From Gammaproteobacteria bacterium (lineage in GTDB: Bacteria; Pseudomonadota; Gammaproteobacteria; Pseudomonadales; Pseudomonadaceae): a stretch of DNA of 64,000 nucleotides. Location: NCBI GenBank assembly GCA_012728415.1, contig JAAYFD010000047.1:1-64000 (forward strand), in the 5' to 3' direction. Of this stretch, positions 62,550 through 64,000 are shown in pieces (within the stretch, counting starts at the first letter, position 1; the number at the start of each line of letters is the position of its first letter). A model generated the notes under the pieces. It was not told where the DNA came from. It was given only the letters and a program-made list of their open reading frames with translations, and searched no databases. The position numbers and the translations under genes are program-made.

Positions 62550-64000
62550 TCAGCTGGCTGTTTATGTCTTTTGTATTTGCCGGCGACGCCGAATTCCCTT
62601 CTGTTGTGCTGAATGCTTGTGGGTAGGTGACCGGTAAATCTCTGAATAGTTGGTGCTGCTCCAGCAGGTGCAAGGTGGTCAGCTTCATTGTGTTACGAAT
62701 GGGACGATGGGGCACACGGGTGACAGGGCTGGCCAACTGCAGTGGCCGGCCCAGTTCGAACAAGTAGTAAAGTTCGGTTTTTTTCGGCTCAAGCTTGCCG
62801 GCTTGTTGCTCGTTGAGCTGGTTGCGCGGCACCAGCGTGACACTTTTTACAGGCCATATCCGGTCAATCTGTTTGGTTGTAGGCTCCGTGGTGGAGGTGC
62901 TGGCCAGTGCCAGGTAACGAATTTCATTGGTTACATGCTGCTGAAACCGGTCTTCAAATGTTTTCTGTGGCAGGTGATACCAGCGTGCTGTGCCTTGGTT
63001 AAATGCAGAAAAATAATCCGCGCTGCGGCTTTTTTGGTCACCTAGTGCAACAGTCAAAGTCAGGTCCGGGTAAAGCACCTGTTGCATTCCGTGAACAGGG
63101 ATGCGGGCAGAATCCTGTACATACAGCTGTTCACGTCGAATGGCTGTATCGTAAGTGGTAACTTGCTGGCTGAGCACACCCAGTTTTTCAACAAGAAAAG
63201 CCCGAAGCCAGCGGCTGCCGTCATGATGTATCCCGTCATCCGGTAGCAGGGCAAAAGCACCGATGCCGATTTCATGGATGGCCTGCGCGTAGGGGTTTTC
63301 ATTGTTGTGCTGGTCAAAAAAGCCGGGATAAAGGGCAAAGGCACCAAATACCGGACGGCTTTTGTTTTGCGTTTGTGCCGGGTTGTCATGATGCAGGTAG
63401 ATCAACGCATCCCTGTAACGGTGCATCTGGTTGATGGCGTCGTTCGGTACGTGATCGCTGTTTTTGATTGCTTCCTTTTCTTTATCGTCATCGTAGCGGT
63501 CAGGCTCGGTTTTGATGCGGTATTTGGCATCAAACAGCCAGATAAAGCGGGTTTTCTGTCTGTCGGTGCCGTCGTCGGGAAAAGTAGCCTCAAGTACGAT
63601 GTCCGGTTTTTGAGTGGTCAGCCACGAGCGGATTGGCTGTCCGGAGCGGGTGAATTTTGGCTCATGGGCCAGTCTGATACGGATACCGTCAGCGCGTGTA
63701 AACTCGAAGGCACCGGCAAAGCCGTCTTGTAGCTGGTACTCAAAAAACTCATTTAGCTCCAGCGTGTTCTTGCTGGCCTGCTTCTCAACAAAACCAAGGT
63801 CGTCCAATAAAATCTGGCGAATGCGTAAAAAGCACCAGATTTCATAAATTTCCGCCACTGACTTCATTGATACTTGCGACTGGCCCGCCATGGCAGACAG
63901 GTAAAATTTTAGCTCCTGCCAGGCACGGTAAACGGCGCTGTAGCCGGTTTTTTGCTGCAACACTAGCGATTCGCGGCTCATGCCGGCATAGTCACCCACA
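62527..64000 (-). CDS. PD-(D/E)XK nuclease of the DUF524/McrC-like type, partial
   Basis: At least 490 residues, open at the right edge of the window, so the N-terminus is missing. IYEIWCFLRIRQIL (residues 51-64 of the visible part) and KPDIVLEA followed by FIWLFDAKYRIK (P132-D133, D157-A-K159) give a PD-(D/E)XK nuclease core typical of PDDEXK_7 (DUF524, COG1700), which I know as a predicted virus-defence component found with McrB-like GTPases. A partner would be expected beyond the right edge. The final seven residues (TRDSSPS) are encoded by repeat R6. It is convergent with fic. Confidence 0.8.
   Translation of the reverse strand, partial: VGDYAGMSRESLVLQQKTGYSAVYRAWQELKFYLSAMAGQSQVSMKSVAEIYEIWCFLRIRQILLDDLGFVEKQASKNTLELNEFFEYQLQDGFAGAFEFTRADGIRIRLAHEPKFTRSGQPIRSWLTTQKPDIVLEATFPDDGTDRQKTRFIWLFDAKYRIKTEPDRYDDDKEKEAIKNSDHVPNDAINQMHRYRDALIYLHHDNPAQTQNKSRPVFGAFALYPGFFDQHNNENPYAQAIHEIGIGAFALLPDDGIHHDGSRWLRAFLVEKLGVLSQQVTTYDTAIRREQLYVQDSARIPVHGMQQVLYPDLTLTVALGDQKSRSADYFSAFNQGTARWYHLPQKTFEDRFQQHVTNEIRYLALASTSTTEPTTKQIDRIWPVKSVTLVPRNQLNEQQAGKLEPKKTELYYLFELGRPLQLASPVTRVPHRPIRNTMKLTTLHLLEQHQLFRDLPVTYPQAFSTTEGNSASPANTKDINSQLTRDSSPS

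Overview
The window looks like the chromosome of a halotolerant gammaproteobacterium close to the Pseudomonadaceae. Gene order supports this. The run folD / tRNA cluster / tig-clpP-clpX-lon-hupB-ppiD / fabI / Yej-type ABC operon / mltD / gloB / methyltransferase / rnhA-dnaQ / crotonase / fimL / nudC matches the order I know from Pseudomonas aeruginosa around PA1796-PA1824. FimL, a ChpA-derived twitching-motility protein, is typical of that family. An ectoine cluster (ectABC) and a sodium-pumping oxaloacetate decarboxylase (oadGAB) point to a saline habitat. I cannot name the species; a Halopseudomonas-like organism is an inference.

Layout. 1-6.9 kb: two identical tRNA-Arg(ACG) genes, mgtE, the oadGAB operon behind a palindromic GntR-like operator, an MFS exporter and a DUF1883 gene. 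6.9-12 kb: two chemoreceptors (the second behind a perfect CRP/Vfr-type site) and a ZIP metal transporter. 12-18.6 kb: acnB, a tandem-Usp protein, miaE and an exported thioredoxin-MsrA-MsrB fusion. 18.9-24.5 kb: tRNA-Arg/His/Leu, folD, a 58-aa csrA, a small HTH-like protein, hemN and a ClsC-like phospholipase D lipoprotein. 24.6-33 kb: the trigger factor/Clp/Lon/HU/PpiD proteostasis block, with a clear sigma-32 promoter before lon. 33-41.4 kb (minus strand): a Yej-type peptide importer with two binding proteins, with fabI as the apparent last gene of the operon. 41.6-52.5 kb: mltD, gloB, a methyltransferase, rnhA-dnaQ, a crotonase, fimL, nudC, a TSUP exporter, a membrane protein and a cytochrome c4. 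52.8-60.7 kb: tRNA-Arg(CCT), ectABC, a 57-aa exported peptide, an SLC13/RCK anion transporter, gluQRS and gltX. 60.7-64 kb: a Fic protein, then a convergent PD-(D/E)XK (DUF524/McrC-like) nuclease running off the right edge.

The most unusual feature is a family of about 175-bp, highly structured intergenic repeats present in six copies: R1 16517-16692, R2 16841-17022 inverted, R3 60721-60896, R4 60942-61074 truncated, R5 62151-62327 and R6 62372-62549. Paired arms change together between copies, so a folded form appears to be maintained. Repeat doublets, including their linker, flank the fic gene on both sides. R4 forms the fic leader, and R6 supplies the stop codon and last seven codons of the nuclease gene. 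Together, fic, the nuclease and the repeats form a compact accessory module next to otherwise conserved housekeeping genes.
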